Source: Burkholderia sp. WSM2232 (lineage in GTDB: Bacteria; Pseudomonadota; Gammaproteobacteria; Burkholderiales; Burkholderiaceae). From it: a DNA stretch of 64,000 bases. The DNA lies in the NCBI RefSeq assembly GCF_000472545.1, contig NZ_AWZV01000021.1, positions 328-64,327 on the forward strand, written 5' to 3'. Position numbers and translations under genes: made by a program. Each line of letters starts with the position of its first letter. Position 1 is the first letter of the stretch. The notes under the pieces are model-generated. The model saw nothing but the letters and a program-made list of their open reading frames with translations. It was not told where the DNA came from and made no database searches. Below are positions 35,999 through 45,342 of this stretch, piece after piece.

Positions 35999-37285
35999 AT
36001 GCAGCTTCTAACGATCGGAATCAATCACCACACTGCGCCTGTCGCCTTGCGCGAACGCGTGGCGTTTCCGCTCGAACAGATCAAGCCTGCACTGGACACC
36101 TTCAAAAGCGTCTGGCTCGGCACCACCGCCCGCTCGGCGCCTGAAGCGGCGATTCTTTCCACCTGCAACCGCACGGAACTCTATTGCGCGACAGATGAAG
36201 ACGCCGCGCGCGAAGCCGCCATCCAGTGGTTTTCGCGGTACCACAACCTGCCGGTCGGCGAACTCGCGCCGCACGTCTATGCGCTGCCGCAGTCCGAGGC
36301 CGTGCGCCACGCGTTTCGCGTCGCCTCCGGTCTGGATTCGATGGTGCTGGGCGAGACGCAAATCGTCGGACAAATGAAGGACGCGGTGCGCACCGCGTCG
36401 GAAGCAGGCGCCCTCGGCACCTATCTGAACCAGTTGTTCCAGCGCACTTTCGCCGTCGCGAAAGAAGTGCGCAGCACGACCGAAATCGGCGCCCAGTCCG
36501 TTTCCATGGCAGCCGCCGCCGTGCGGCTCGCGCAGCGAATTTTCGACAAGGTATCGAACCAGCGCGTGCTGTTCATCGGCGCGGGCGAAATGATCGAACT
36601 CTGCGCCACCCACTTCGCCGCGCAGCAACCGCGCGAACTGGTGGTCGCCAACCGCACCGCGGAGCGCGGCATGCGCCTCGCCGAACGGTTCAACGGTCGC
36701 GCCATTCCGCTGTCGGAGCTGCCCGCGCGCATGCACGAGTTCGACATCATCGTGTCGTGCACGGCGTCCACGTTGCCGATCATCGGTCTGGGCGCGGTCG
36801 AGCGCGCGGTCAAGGCGCGCCGCCATCGGCCCATATTCATGGTCGACCTGGCCGTGCCGCGCGACATCGAACCTGAAGTCGGCAAGCTGGAAGACGTGTT
36901 TCTGTATACCGTCGACGACCTCGGCGCGATTGTCCGCGAAGGCAATGCGTCGCGCCAGGCCGCGGTGGCGCAGGCCGAAGCGATTATCGAAACGCGCGTG
37001 CAGAATTTCATGCAGTGGCTCGATGCGCGCAGCATCGTGCCCGTGATCCGCCATATGCACACGCAAGCCGACGTGCTACGCCGGGCCGAGGTCGAACGCG
37101 CGCAGAAAATGCTCGCGCGCGGCGACGATCCGGCCGCCGTCATCGAAGCGCTCTCGCAAGCGCTCACCAACAAGCTGATCCACGGTCCCACCCATGCGCT
37201 GAACCGCGCGAGCGGCGAGAACCGTGACACGCTCATCGAACTGCTGGGCGGCTTCTATAAACACTCCGGTTCCACGGAGCGTTAG
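35999..37285 (+). CDS. hemA: Glutamyl-tRNA reductase
   Basis: The 428-residue enzyme reduces glutamyl-tRNA to glutamate-1-semialdehyde, the first step of tetrapyrrole synthesis. The catalytic Cys56 is in STCNRTELYC. The NADPH-binding domain has GAGEMIELC and the C-terminal dimerisation helices end the protein. The family N-terminus MQLLTIGINHHTAPV fixes the start. It is a C5-pathway gene, followed by prfA as in many proteobacteria. Confidence 0.95.
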   Translation: MQLLTIGINHHTAPVALRERVAFPLEQIKPALDTFKSVWLGTTARSAPEAAILSTCNRTELYCATDEDAAREAAIQWFSRYHNLPVGELAPHVYALPQSEAVRHAFRVASGLDSMVLGETQIVGQMKDAVRTASEAGALGTYLNQLFQRTFAVAKEVRSTTEIGAQSVSMAAAAVRLAQRIFDKVSNQRVLFIGAGEMIELCATHFAAQQPRELVVANRTAERGMRLAERFNGRAIPLSELPARMHEFDIIVSCTASTLPIIGLGAVERAVKARRHRPIFMVDLAVPRDIEPEVGKLEDVFLYTVDDLGAIVREGNASRQAAVAQAEAIIETRVQNFMQWLDARSIVPVIRHMHTQADVLRRAEVERAQKMLARGDDPAAVIEALSQALTNKLIHGPTHALNRASGENRDTLIELLGGFYKHSGSTER

Positions 37286-37414
37286 CGGCGCCCGCGCCGC
37301 CTGTTTGCGCCGCCCGCCGCGGCCGCGCAGTGGTCCGCCACATGCTTCTGTCCCGGGCATCCGCCCATTTTTCTGGTTGCCGTCCTTGCCGGAGTCCGCT
37401 CCGATACCCGCCCG

Positions 37415-38497
37415 ATGAAAACGAGCATGCAACACAAGCTCGACCAGCTGACTACGCGGCTGGCCGAACTGAACGACCTGCTGAGCCGAGAGGACATCAC
37501 GTCGAACCGCGACCAATATCGCAAGCTCACGCGTGAACACGCCGAGCTCGGCCCCGTAGTCGAACAATACGCGCTTTGGCGTCAGGCCATGCACGACGCC
37601 GCGACCGCGCAGGAACTGCTGGCGGACGCGTCCATGCGCGAGTTCGCGGAAGAGGAAATTCGCGCCGCGCGTGAGCGCATGGAACAGCTCGGCGGCGAAC
37701 TGCAGACCATGCTGCTGCCGAAAGATCCCAACGACGACCGCAACATCTTCCTCGAAATTCGCGCCGGCACGGGCGGCGACGAGTCCGCCCTCTTTGCCGG
37801 CGACCTGCTGCGCATGTACCTGCGCTATGCCGAGCGCAACCGCTGGCAAGTCGAGATGATGTCGGCGAGCGAATCGGACCTGGGCGGCTATAAGGAAGTG
37901 ATCGTGCGAATCGCCGGCGAAGCCGCGTATTCGAAGCTGAAGTTCGAGTCCGGCGGACATCGCGTGCAGCGAGTGCCGGCAACCGAAACGCAAGGCCGCA
38001 TTCACACGTCCGCCTGCACGGTGGCGGTCATGCCGGAGGCCGACGAAATCGGCGAAGTCGAAATCAATCCGGCCGATCTGCGCATCGACACGTTCCGCGC
38101 ATCGGGCGCGGGCGGCCAGCACATCAACAAGACGGATTCGGCGGTGCGGGTGACGCATTTGCCGACGGGCATTGTCGTCGAATGTCAGGACGACCGCTCG
38201 CAGCACAAGAACAAGGACCGTGCGCTGAAGGTGCTCGCAGCGCGCATCAAGGACAAGCAGTCGCACGAGCAACAGGCGAAGGAAGCCGCGACGCGCAAGA
38301 GTCTGATCGGCTCCGGCGACCGCTCGGAGCGGATTCGCACCTACAACTTCCCGCAAGGGCGTCTGACAGACCACCGGATCAATCTGACGCTGTATCGTCT
38401 CGACGCCATTATGGACGGCGACCTCGACGAGCTGATCGGGGCGCTCGTCACCGAACATCAGGCCGAGTTGCTGGCGTCGCTCGGCGACGCGGATTAA
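37415..38497 (+). CDS. prfA: Peptide chain release factor 1
   Basis: A 360-residue class I release factor that reads UAA and UAG. The stop-recognition PAT tripeptide is at 188-190 and the hydrolytic GGQ at 233-235 (GAGGQHINKTD). The N-terminal coiled domain spans about 1-100. The next gene, prmC, methylates the GGQ glutamine, six bases downstream, so the pair is coupled functionally and genetically. Confidence 0.96.
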   Translation: MKTSMQHKLDQLTTRLAELNDLLSREDITSNRDQYRKLTREHAELGPVVEQYALWRQAMHDAATAQELLADASMREFAEEEIRAARERMEQLGGELQTMLLPKDPNDDRNIFLEIRAGTGGDESALFAGDLLRMYLRYAERNRWQVEMMSASESDLGGYKEVIVRIAGEAAYSKLKFESGGHRVQRVPATETQGRIHTSACTVAVMPEADEIGEVEINPADLRIDTFRASGAGGQHINKTDSAVRVTHLPTGIVVECQDDRSQHKNKDRALKVLAARIKDKQSHEQQAKEAATRKSLIGSGDRSERIRTYNFPQGRLTDHRINLTLYRLDAIMDGDLDELIGALVTEHQAELLASLGDAD

Positions 38498-38503
38498 GCG
38501 CCG

Positions 38504-39373
38504 ATGACCCCGTCCACGCCGGCCGATCGCGACCAGGCGGCCACGCCCGCCGCATTGTTGCGCGCGTCGCCGCTGCCGCCGCTCGAAGCGCGGATTCTGC
38601 TCACGCATGTGCTCGGCTGGCGGCAAACGCAGTTGATTACGCGCGCGGACGAAGCGCTCGAGAGCGCCTGTGTCGAGCGCTATCTCGCGTTGCAGGCAAG
38701 GCGCGTGGCAGGCGAGCCGGTGGCGCAACTGGTGGGCGTGCGCGAGTTCTTCGGGCTTGAATTCGAGGTCACGCCGCATGTGCTGATTCCGCGGCCGGAG
38801 ACCGAATTGCTGGTCGAAACGGCACTCGCGGCAATGGAAAATCTCGCGCGCCCGCGCGTGCTCGATCTGGGCACCGGCACGGGCGCGATTGCGGTGGCCA
38901 TCGCGGCCATGCGACCGGACGCGCGAGTCAGCGCACTGGACCGTTCGGCGGAAGCACTCGACGTCGCCGCGCGCAACGCCGCCCGCCTGCTCGACGCGAA
39001 GCGGCCCGGCGACGCCGTGACGTTCATGCAAAGCGACTGGTACGGCTCGCTGGAGAGCACGCTGCGCTTTGACGTAATAGTCAGCAACCCGCCGTACATT
39101 GCGAGCGGCGATCCGCATCTCACGCAAGGCGATTTGCGCTATGAGCCGCGCGGCGCCCTCACCGACGAAGCCGACGGCCTCAGCGCAATCCGTGCGATCG
39201 TGGCCGGCGCGCCTGCGCGACTTGCCCCTCAGGGCGTGCTGTGGATGGAGCACGGCTACGATCAGGCGCAAGCGGTCCGCGCACTTCTGACAGCGCAAGG
39301 TTTCGCTGACGTCGGATCCAAGCGCGACCTTGCCGGCATAGAACGCATCAGCGGCGGGCGGCTCGCCGGCTGA
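38504..39373 (+). CDS. prmC: Release factor glutamine methyltransferase
   Basis: A 289-residue SAM methyltransferase that N5-methylates the GGQ glutamine of release factors. The SAM loop is DLGTGTGAIAVAIA (from 121), and the glutamine-binding NPPY is at 195-198 in VSNPPYIA. The RPETELL region near 97-103 completes the family pattern. It starts six bases after prfA. Confidence 0.94.
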   Translation: MTPSTPADRDQAATPAALLRASPLPPLEARILLTHVLGWRQTQLITRADEALESACVERYLALQARRVAGEPVAQLVGVREFFGLEFEVTPHVLIPRPETELLVETALAAMENLARPRVLDLGTGTGAIAVAIAAMRPDARVSALDRSAEALDVAARNAARLLDAKRPGDAVTFMQSDWYGSLESTLRFDVIVSNPPYIASGDPHLTQGDLRYEPRGALTDEADGLSAIRAIVAGAPARLAPQGVLWMEHGYDQAQAVRALLTAQGFADVGSKRDLAGIERISGGRLAG

Positions 39374-39527
39374 GCACGCGCGCCGACACGCCACCTGGCT
39401 GCCAGACACCCGCCCGCCCGGCAACAGTCCAAGCTAGCGGATCAACAAACCGTCCGCCGGCCGATGCGAGCGAAATCCGCTATCATTTCAGCTTATTCCC
39501 TACACATACGGAACCGCAAGGTCAGTC

Positions 39528-39839
39528 ATGGATACGCAACAACGCATCAAGCAAATCGTCGACGAAAACAACGTCGTGCTCTTCATGAAGGGCAACGCCC
39601 AGTTCCCGATGTGCGGCTTCTCGGGCCGCGCCATCCAGATCCTGAAGGCCTGCAACGTGTCGGACTTCAAGACGGTCAACGTGCTGGAAGACGACGAAGT
39701 CCGCCAGGGCATCAAGCAGTTCTCGAACTGGCCGACCATTCCGCAGCTTTATGTGAAGGGCGAATTCGTCGGCGGCTCGGACATCATGATGGAAATGTAC
39801 GAATCCGGCGAACTTCAGCAGCTGTTTGCTGCGGCCTGA
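39528..39839 (+). CDS. grxD: Monothiol glutaredoxin
   Basis: A 103-residue Grx4-type protein. The CGFS active site is Cys29-Gly-Phe-Ser32, with GSH-binding TVNVLED and WPTIPQLYV. It carries and transfers [2Fe-2S] clusters as a glutathione-bridged dimer rather than acting as a general dithiol reductase. The length is standard. Confidence 0.95.
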   Translation: MDTQQRIKQIVDENNVVLFMKGNAQFPMCGFSGRAIQILKACNVSDFKTVNVLEDDEVRQGIKQFSNWPTIPQLYVKGEFVGGSDIMMEMYESGELQQLFAAA

Positions 39840-39887
39840 TCGTCCCCCGCATAGCTGCTTGCTGAACACCGTAAGGCGCCGCCCGCC

Positions 39888-40487
39888 ATGGAAACACGCG
39901 CTGCGGCGCCACGCCGTCTGATTGTCGCGATAACAGGCGCGACCGGCGCCATTTACGGCATCCGTTTGCTGCAGACGCTGCGCAAGCTGGGCGGCGTCGA
40001 AAGTCACCTGCTGATTTCCAGCGCCGGCTGGCTCAACATCCAGCACGAACTCAAGCTCGGTAAAGAAGACGTGCATCCGCTCGCGGACGTCGTGCATTCG
40101 GTGCGCGACGTCGGCGCGAGCATCGCATCGGGTTCCTTCGCGACCGACGGCATGATCGTCGCGCCGTGTTCGATGAAGACGCTCGCCAGCATTGCGCACG
40201 GTTTCGCCGACAACCTCATCACCCGGGCCGCCGATGTCACGCTCAAGGAGCGCCGCCGGCTCGTGCTGCTCGTGCGCGAAACGCCGCTGAACCTCGCGCA
40301 TTTGCGCAATATGACAGCGGTGACCGAAATGGGCGGCGTGATTTTTCCGCCTCTGCCTGCTTTTTACAACCAGCCGACCAGCATCGACGAGATGGTCGAC
40401 CACACGGTCGCGCGCGTGCTCGATCTGTTCGCGCTCGGCCCGGCACTGTCCCCGGCGTGGTCCGGGCTGCGCGGTGCGGAAGGCTAG
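39888..40487 (+). CDS. ubiX: Flavin prenyltransferase UbiX
   Basis: A 199-residue flavoprotein that prenylates FMN to make the cofactor for UbiD decarboxylases. The FMN-binding AITGATGAIYGIRLLQ and the MIVAPCSMKTLASIAHGFADNLITRAADV segment are diagnostic, with PLNLAHLRNM near the C-terminus. No ubiD is next to it. It follows grxD by about 50 bases. Confidence 0.93.
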   Translation: METRAAAPRRLIVAITGATGAIYGIRLLQTLRKLGGVESHLLISSAGWLNIQHELKLGKEDVHPLADVVHSVRDVGASIASGSFATDGMIVAPCSMKTLASIAHGFADNLITRAADVTLKERRRLVLLVRETPLNLAHLRNMTAVTEMGGVIFPPLPAFYNQPTSIDEMVDHTVARVLDLFALGPALSPAWSGLRGAEG

Positions 40488-40669
40488 CGGTGGCCGTGCG
40501 AGCCTGTGGGCAGCGCCACTGGCAGCGCTGAACGAGTCCGCCCCACGGCCGAGATTACCAACTGTCGGAAGACAATCAATTCCGCTTTAGCCCGTTTATC
40601 AAACAGCGGTGCGACTCTATAGTGGCAGCAACCGAACTTCCGATCGTGCCTCACGGGCGCGTCGCTGCC

Positions 40670-41455
40670 ATGAACCGCTTGCCTTCGCTTTTCCTTTCCC
40701 ACGGCGCGCCGACGCTGCCGATTGACCCGTCGCTGCCGTCCGCCGAATTCGCGGCGCTGAGCGCGAACTTGCCGCGTCCCGAGGCCGTCCTCATGCTTTC
40801 GGCACATTGGGGCACCGCTCAGCCTGTCGCCAGCACATCCGCGGAGCCCGAGACCATCCACGACTTTTACGGGTTTCCGCGTCAGCTCTATGAGATCCGG
40901 TATCCAGCGCCGGGCGCGCCCGATGTCGCGCGGCGTGCAGCCGTGCTGCTCCGTGACAGCGGCCTGCACGCAGACGCGCAGCCGCACGGGCTCGATCACG
41001 GCGCGTGGGTGCCGATGCTGCTGATGTTTCCCGATGCCGACGTGCCCGTCGCACAGTTGTCGATTCAGCCTCACCTCGACGCGGAGCATCATTTTCGCGT
41101 CGGCCGCGCGCTGCGCTCGTTAAGTGACGAAGGCGTGATGGTAATCGGCTCGGGCCAGATCACGCACAACCTGCGCGCCGCGGATTTTTCCGCGCGGCCC
41201 GAAGATGCCGATCCGCGCGTCGCCGAATTCACCGACTGGTTTGAAGCAAAGCTTGCCGCGCGCGACATCGACGCGCTGCTCGACTATCGCCGCCAGGCGC
41301 CGCATGCGGTGCTGATGCACCCAACCGACGAGCATCTGCTGCCGGTCTTCGCGGCCCTCGGCGCCGCCGACGACGATTACTCGCTGGCAATTCAATCGCT
41401 AGGCACTTATCAGCGTGCGCTCGCGATGACCAACTACGTGTTCGGCAACGCCTGA
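40670..41455 (+). CDS. DODA-type extradiol dioxygenase (LigB-like)
   Basis: A 261-residue non-heme iron dioxygenase of the class III extradiol family, similar to E. coli YgiD, a 4,5-DOPA dioxygenase. Predicted metal ligands are His in SHGAP, His in SAHW, and His of HGLDHGAWVP; GSGQITHNL is another family hallmark. The substrate is not known; aromatic catechol-like compounds are probable. The ATG at 40670 is preferred to a GTG at 40622. Confidence 0.82.
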   Translation: MNRLPSLFLSHGAPTLPIDPSLPSAEFAALSANLPRPEAVLMLSAHWGTAQPVASTSAEPETIHDFYGFPRQLYEIRYPAPGAPDVARRAAVLLRDSGLHADAQPHGLDHGAWVPMLLMFPDADVPVAQLSIQPHLDAEHHFRVGRALRSLSDEGVMVIGSGQITHNLRAADFSARPEDADPRVAEFTDWFEAKLAARDIDALLDYRRQAPHAVLMHPTDEHLLPVFAALGAADDDYSLAIQSLGTYQRALAMTNYVFGNA

Positions 41456-41487
41456 GCGCCGACCGGCATTCTGCTCAATCGCAAACA

Positions 41488-41523
41488 AAAAGCCCGCCTG
41501 AGCAAGCGCTCAGGCGGGCTTTT
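41488..41523. terminator. Strong bidirectional terminator between dioxygenase and permease
   Basis: AAAAGCCCGCCTGAGC and GCTCAGGCGGGCTTTT form a perfect 16-bp stem with a 4-nt loop, with A and T tails on opposite sides. It should serve both convergent genes. Confidence 0.93.
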
Positions 41524-41563
41524 CAGCATGCGGCCAGGTGTCATGACCCGGCCCGCGGGCGCC

Positions 41564-43159
41564 TCAATGCGCGCCCATACCCTCGAGAACTTCGTCGTGC
41601 GTCTGACGCTCGTCCAGATACTCGGAGCGGTAGCCGCTATGAACACCCCAGTAATAGAAGACGAGCGAGAACGCGATCACCACCAGCATGTCCCAGCCGT
41701 ACGGCAGCAGCCCGTGGCCGCCGAATTCCTTGCTGCCGATCAGCGACAGGAGCGCCATCACCGGCAGATAGGCGACCAGCCACCATGCGGCCTTCAGGTC
41801 GCGGCCCCAGCCGCCGAAGCCCGACTTGGCCTGGAAGTAGAAGTACACCGGCAGCGCGACAACCATCAGCAGAATGATTTCACCTGTCAGCGGCCATTTG
41901 GCCCAATACAGGATAAGCGACGCGCACACGAACGCGAACGGCGCGATCACCTGCATGCCCGGAATATGCAGCGGACGCTCGAGGTCCGTCGCCGCGCGGC
42001 GCAGCGCCATCAGACTGATCGGGCCGGTCAAATACGAGATCACGGTCGCGACCGAAATAACGGCTGCGAGCGAGCTCCATCCGCGGAAAAAGAACAGGAA
42101 GATGAACGAAACCAGCAGGTTGAACCACATGGCCGGGCGCGGCACGCCGTAGAACGGATGCACGCTGCCGAAAATCTTCGGCATGGTGTTGTTGCGCTCC
42201 ATTGCGTAGATCATGCGCGTGGTGGTCGCCATGTAGGTCGTGCCGGTGCCGCTCGGGCTCACGAAGGCGTCGATGTAAAGCAGAATTGCCAGCCAGTTCA
42301 GGTTCAGCGCGACGGCCAGTTCTGCGAACGGCGAAGCGAAGTTGAAGTGGCTCCAGCCCTTCATCACGTCGCTCGGGCTCACCGCGCCGATGTACGCGAC
42401 CTGCAGCAGCACGTAGATGACGAGCGCGAGCAGAATCGAGCCGATTACCGCGAACGGCACGCTCTTCGCCGGATTGCGTGCCTCGCCGGCCAGGTTGATC
42501 GGGCTCTGGAAGCCGTTGAACGCAAACACGATGCCGCTCGTCGCGACCGCAGTCAGCACAGCCGACCAGCCGTACGGTGCGAAGGTGCTCACTTCGCCGA
42601 AGTTTTCCTTGTGAAAACCGGTCAGCATCAGGCCCAGGATCGTCGCGCCCGGAATCAGGAACTTGAAGATCGTGATCGCCGAATTAGCGCGCGCGAACAG
42701 CTTCACGCCCCAATAGTTCAGCAGGAAGTAAATGATCACGAGGGCCGCTGCGAGGAGCAGCCCGTTGGTGGTTAGCGCTTCGTGGACAAACAACTCATGC
42801 GCCCAAGGATACTCCCACGTGCTCATGTATTGAATGGATGCCTCAGCCTCGATCGGAATCACGGAAACGATGGCGATCCAGTTGGCCCATGCGCTGATGA
42901 AGCCCACCAGTGCGCCGTGCGAATAGCGCGCGTAGCGCACCATGCCGCCCGATTCCGGGAACATCGCGCCCAGCTCCGCGTAGGTCAGCGCAATGGCGAG
43001 AATCACCACCGCACCGATGATCCACGCGCAGATCGACGCCGGACCCGCGATTTTCGCGGCCTTCCACGCGCCGAACAGCCAGCCGGAGCCGATAATCGAA
43101 CCTAGGCCGGTCAGCATAAGTGCGAACGGCCCGATGTTCCGTTGTATAGAACTTTTCAC
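41564..43159 (-). CDS. APC-superfamily amino acid permease
   Basis: A 531-residue inner-membrane transporter with about twelve to fourteen spans. The N-terminal helix GSIIGSGWLFG, TYAELGAMFPESGG, and the central FAFNGFQSPINLAGEARNP (helix with substrate contact) mark the APC family. The best family guess is an aspartate-proton or similar amino acid symporter. A GTG at 43159 lies behind AGGAGA and is preferred. Upstream in-frame codons to 43183 would add eight residues but lack a ribosome site. Confidence 0.8.
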   Translation of the reverse strand: MKSSIQRNIGPFALMLTGLGSIIGSGWLFGAWKAAKIAGPASICAWIIGAVVILAIALTYAELGAMFPESGGMVRYARYSHGALVGFISAWANWIAIVSVIPIEAEASIQYMSTWEYPWAHELFVHEALTTNGLLLAAALVIIYFLLNYWGVKLFARANSAITIFKFLIPGATILGLMLTGFHKENFGEVSTFAPYGWSAVLTAVATSGIVFAFNGFQSPINLAGEARNPAKSVPFAVIGSILLALVIYVLLQVAYIGAVSPSDVMKGWSHFNFASPFAELAVALNLNWLAILLYIDAFVSPSGTGTTYMATTTRMIYAMERNNTMPKIFGSVHPFYGVPRPAMWFNLLVSFIFLFFFRGWSSLAAVISVATVISYLTGPISLMALRRAATDLERPLHIPGMQVIAPFAFVCASLILYWAKWPLTGEIILLMVVALPVYFYFQAKSGFGGWGRDLKAAWWLVAYLPVMALLSLIGSKEFGGHGLLPYGWDMLVVIAFSLVFYYWGVHSGYRSEYLDERQTHDEVLEGMGAH

Positions 43160-43587
43160 GTCTTCTCCTGTTTCAGAACCCATGCGAGACCCCGGGACGT
43201 GCGCTTACGGCGCTAAAACGGGTGACGCGCATGCATGCGCGGCGGTTAGCGCTGCTGGTGCAACCGCCGCGGGCGCGTAGTTTAACGGTTGCACCCGCCC
43301 CCTGCGGCGAAATAAGGGTTCTCCCTAGCAAAAAAACAGCTCTCTCCGCAAGCTTTGTAAGCAACTTTTTGGGGCGCTATCGCGAATTTTTGTAAAGTTG
43401 AGGGTCGAGTGTTGACCTTCTCCTGAAATCGCCGTATAACGTTCGGGCAGGATTTCAAGCGGCGAGTGAATTGGTCTTTCGTAGTTCGCCCATCAACGGT
43501 ACTCCGGTTGGTCCCATTACCCCCTTCCTTGATTTTCATGCACCCATTGGGCTTCGGCCTTATTCACCATCTTTAGGAACAAGTAAT
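43160..43587. other. Intergenic region with cold-shock promoter and long leader
   Basis: The 428-bp gap has an AT-rich patch (about 43320-43400) unlike the rest of the window and then the csp promoter. No gene is supported. The leader from the promoter to the csp start is about 140 nt, as in cold-shock mRNAs, where the leader controls temperature response. Confidence 0.55.
43412..43440 (+). promoter_or_regulatory. Promoter of the cold-shock gene
   Basis: TTGACC (43412-43417) and TATAAC (43435-43440) are 17 nt apart, a near-consensus sigma70 promoter. Expected start near 43447 gives a 5' leader of about 140 nt. Confidence 0.8.
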
Positions 43588-43791
43588 ATGGAAACCGGTA
43601 CCGTCAAGTGGTTCAATGACGCAAAGGGCTTTGGCTTCATCACCCCGGACGGCGGCGGCGAAGATCTGTTCGCGCATTTCTCGGAAATCCGTACGGAAGG
43701 CTTCAAGACGCTGCAAGAGAACCAAAAGGTCACGTTTGAAGTGAAGACGGGCCCGAAGGGCAAGCAAGCAGCTAACATCAAGCCGGTGTAA
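43588..43791 (+). CDS. cspA: Cold-shock domain protein
   Basis: A 67-residue CspA-family nucleic-acid chaperone. RNP1 is KGFGFI (13-18), RNP2 is DLFAHF (26-31), and the N-terminal GTVKWFNDAKGFG fits the fold. It melts RNA structure and helps transcription and translation in the cold. Bounded by a strong promoter, a long leader and a terminator, it is monocistronic. Confidence 0.95.
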   Translation: METGTVKWFNDAKGFGFITPDGGGEDLFAHFSEIRTEGFKTLQENQKVTFEVKTGPKGKQAANIKPV

Positions 43792-43817
43792 GCGCTACGC
43801 TGCTTCCTTCTGGACGC

Positions 43818-43847
43818 AAAAAACCCCGCCTCGGCGGGGTTTTTTTA
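43818..43847 (+). terminator. Terminator after cspA
   Basis: AAAAAACCCCGCC and GGCGGGGTTTTTTT make a near-perfect hairpin with a two-base loop and a T7 tail, about 30 bases after the stop. It may also face the leftward gene beyond. Confidence 0.92.
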
Positions 43848-43903
43848 TCCGTTGACACTGCGCGCCGTGATTAACTTCGCAGTACGCGAGCGATAAGTGG
43901 CAC

Positions 43904-45154
43904 TTATCCGAATACGCGCCGCGCGTGAATGCCGAGTCCCGTCGCCACACTGGCGAGCCGATCGCCGAAAACCGCTTCCGCATCCGGAAATGCCGCTGCC
44001 AGCGCGCCAGAGAGAAACGCGAGGCCGGTCGAGCCGCCCGTGAAGTAAATCGCGCTCACGTCGCCAATTGGAACGCCGGCTGCGCGCACCGTGTCGCGCG
44101 CGGCGGCCACGATGCGGCGCGTCTCTTCCTGTCCCGCCTCGACGAGCTGCGCCTCGTCGAATGCAAGGCGCAGATCGTCTTCCACTTCGTCAAGATCGAT
44201 CACCGTCTCGCCGCCCGCGGCGACGCCAATCTTCGCCTCTTCCGCGTGCGCCGCGAGCGCATGGCCGAGGCGTCGCTCGACCACGCGCATCAGCCGGTCG
44301 TGGTGCTTGACCTCGGTGAACAAATGGCGCATCAAGGCGAGTTCACTCACGCGCTTCGGCGCATAGACGGTGTTGATCAGATGCCAGGTCGCGAGGTCGA
44401 AATACACCCGGTTGGGAATTTCACGGCCTTCGGGATCGAGCGACTGATAACCGAGTTCGCGCAGGATGGTCGCGAGTTCTACGCGGCGGTCGAAGTCGGT
44501 TCCGGCGACGTGCACGCCGTGATGAGCCAGCACGTCGTCCTTGCGCTCGACGCGCTGCATCCGCTCGGGCCCGACTCGCACCAGCGAGAAGTCCGACGTG
44601 CCGCCGCCGATGTCGGCAACCAGCACGAGCCCCTCCTGCGTCAGGCGCGATTCGTAGTCGAAAGCGGCCGCGATCGGCTCGTACTGGAAGCGAACGTCGC
44701 GCAATCCCACCGCGCGCGCCGCTGTTTCAAGCTGTTTTTGCGCCATCTGATCGGCGCGCGGGTCGTCGTCGACGAAAAAAACCGGGCGACCCAGCACCGC
44801 CCGCTCAATCGGCGCCCCCGCGCTTTTTTCGGCGGAACGCTTCAGATGGTCTAGGAAAATCGCGATGACGTCTGTGTACCTGATTGCGGTGCCGTCGCCG
44901 AGATCGGTCGAATTTTCGGCGAGCGGCGAGCCGAGAATGCTTTTCATCGAACGCATCAGCCGGCCGTCGAAACCGTCGATATAGGCGGCGAGCGCCGCGC
45001 GCCCGAACTCGCGGGTGTCTTCGTCGGTGTTGAAAAACACCGACGTCGGCAGCGTCGTGTAGGCACCTTCGACCGGTGCGAGCTTGAGCGCCACGCCGTC
45101 TGGAACGGCGACGGCGGAGTTGGAAGTACCGAAGTCAATCGCGCAATAGGTCAT
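43904..45154 (-). CDS. yegD: Hsp70-like ATPase without substrate domain (YegD-like)
   Basis: A 416-residue protein with the Hsp70/actin fold. Phosphate-1 is DFGTSNSAVAV, phosphate-2 is VADIGGGTSDFS, and the adenosine motif is YFTGGSTGLAF. The C-terminal peptide-binding domain of DnaK is absent, so it is a chaperone-like ATPase of the YegD type, of unknown client. It is read leftward, divergent to the MFS gene. Confidence 0.82.
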   Translation of the reverse strand: MTYCAIDFGTSNSAVAVPDGVALKLAPVEGAYTTLPTSVFFNTDEDTREFGRAALAAYIDGFDGRLMRSMKSILGSPLAENSTDLGDGTAIRYTDVIAIFLDHLKRSAEKSAGAPIERAVLGRPVFFVDDDPRADQMAQKQLETAARAVGLRDVRFQYEPIAAAFDYESRLTQEGLVLVADIGGGTSDFSLVRVGPERMQRVERKDDVLAHHGVHVAGTDFDRRVELATILRELGYQSLDPEGREIPNRVYFDLATWHLINTVYAPKRVSELALMRHLFTEVKHHDRLMRVVERRLGHALAAHAEEAKIGVAAGGETVIDLDEVEDDLRLAFDEAQLVEAGQEETRRIVAAARDTVRAAGVPIGDVSAIYFTGGSTGLAFLSGALAAAFPDAEAVFGDRLASVATGLGIHARRVFG

Positions 45155-45342
45155 GGCAGGAATCGCCGCTCACGGCTGGCGCGCTCAGGTAGGGGGAGCG
45201 GCTTTGTATCACGAAAGCCGGACCAGCATCAACTTGCCAATCGAGCGGCGGAACGCAAAGGAAGCGCTGCCGCTGCGGTACGCAACTTGCTGGCGTGGGC
45301 TATTCGAGCCCCGCATTCCAACGACTCAGGAGACCACCAGCA

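Noticed and set aside
37076..39424. A 782-residue frame on the minus strand across hemA, prfA and prmC
   Set aside because: It is antisense to three well-conserved genes and has Arg/His-rich composition without any domain; a GC-rich shadow.
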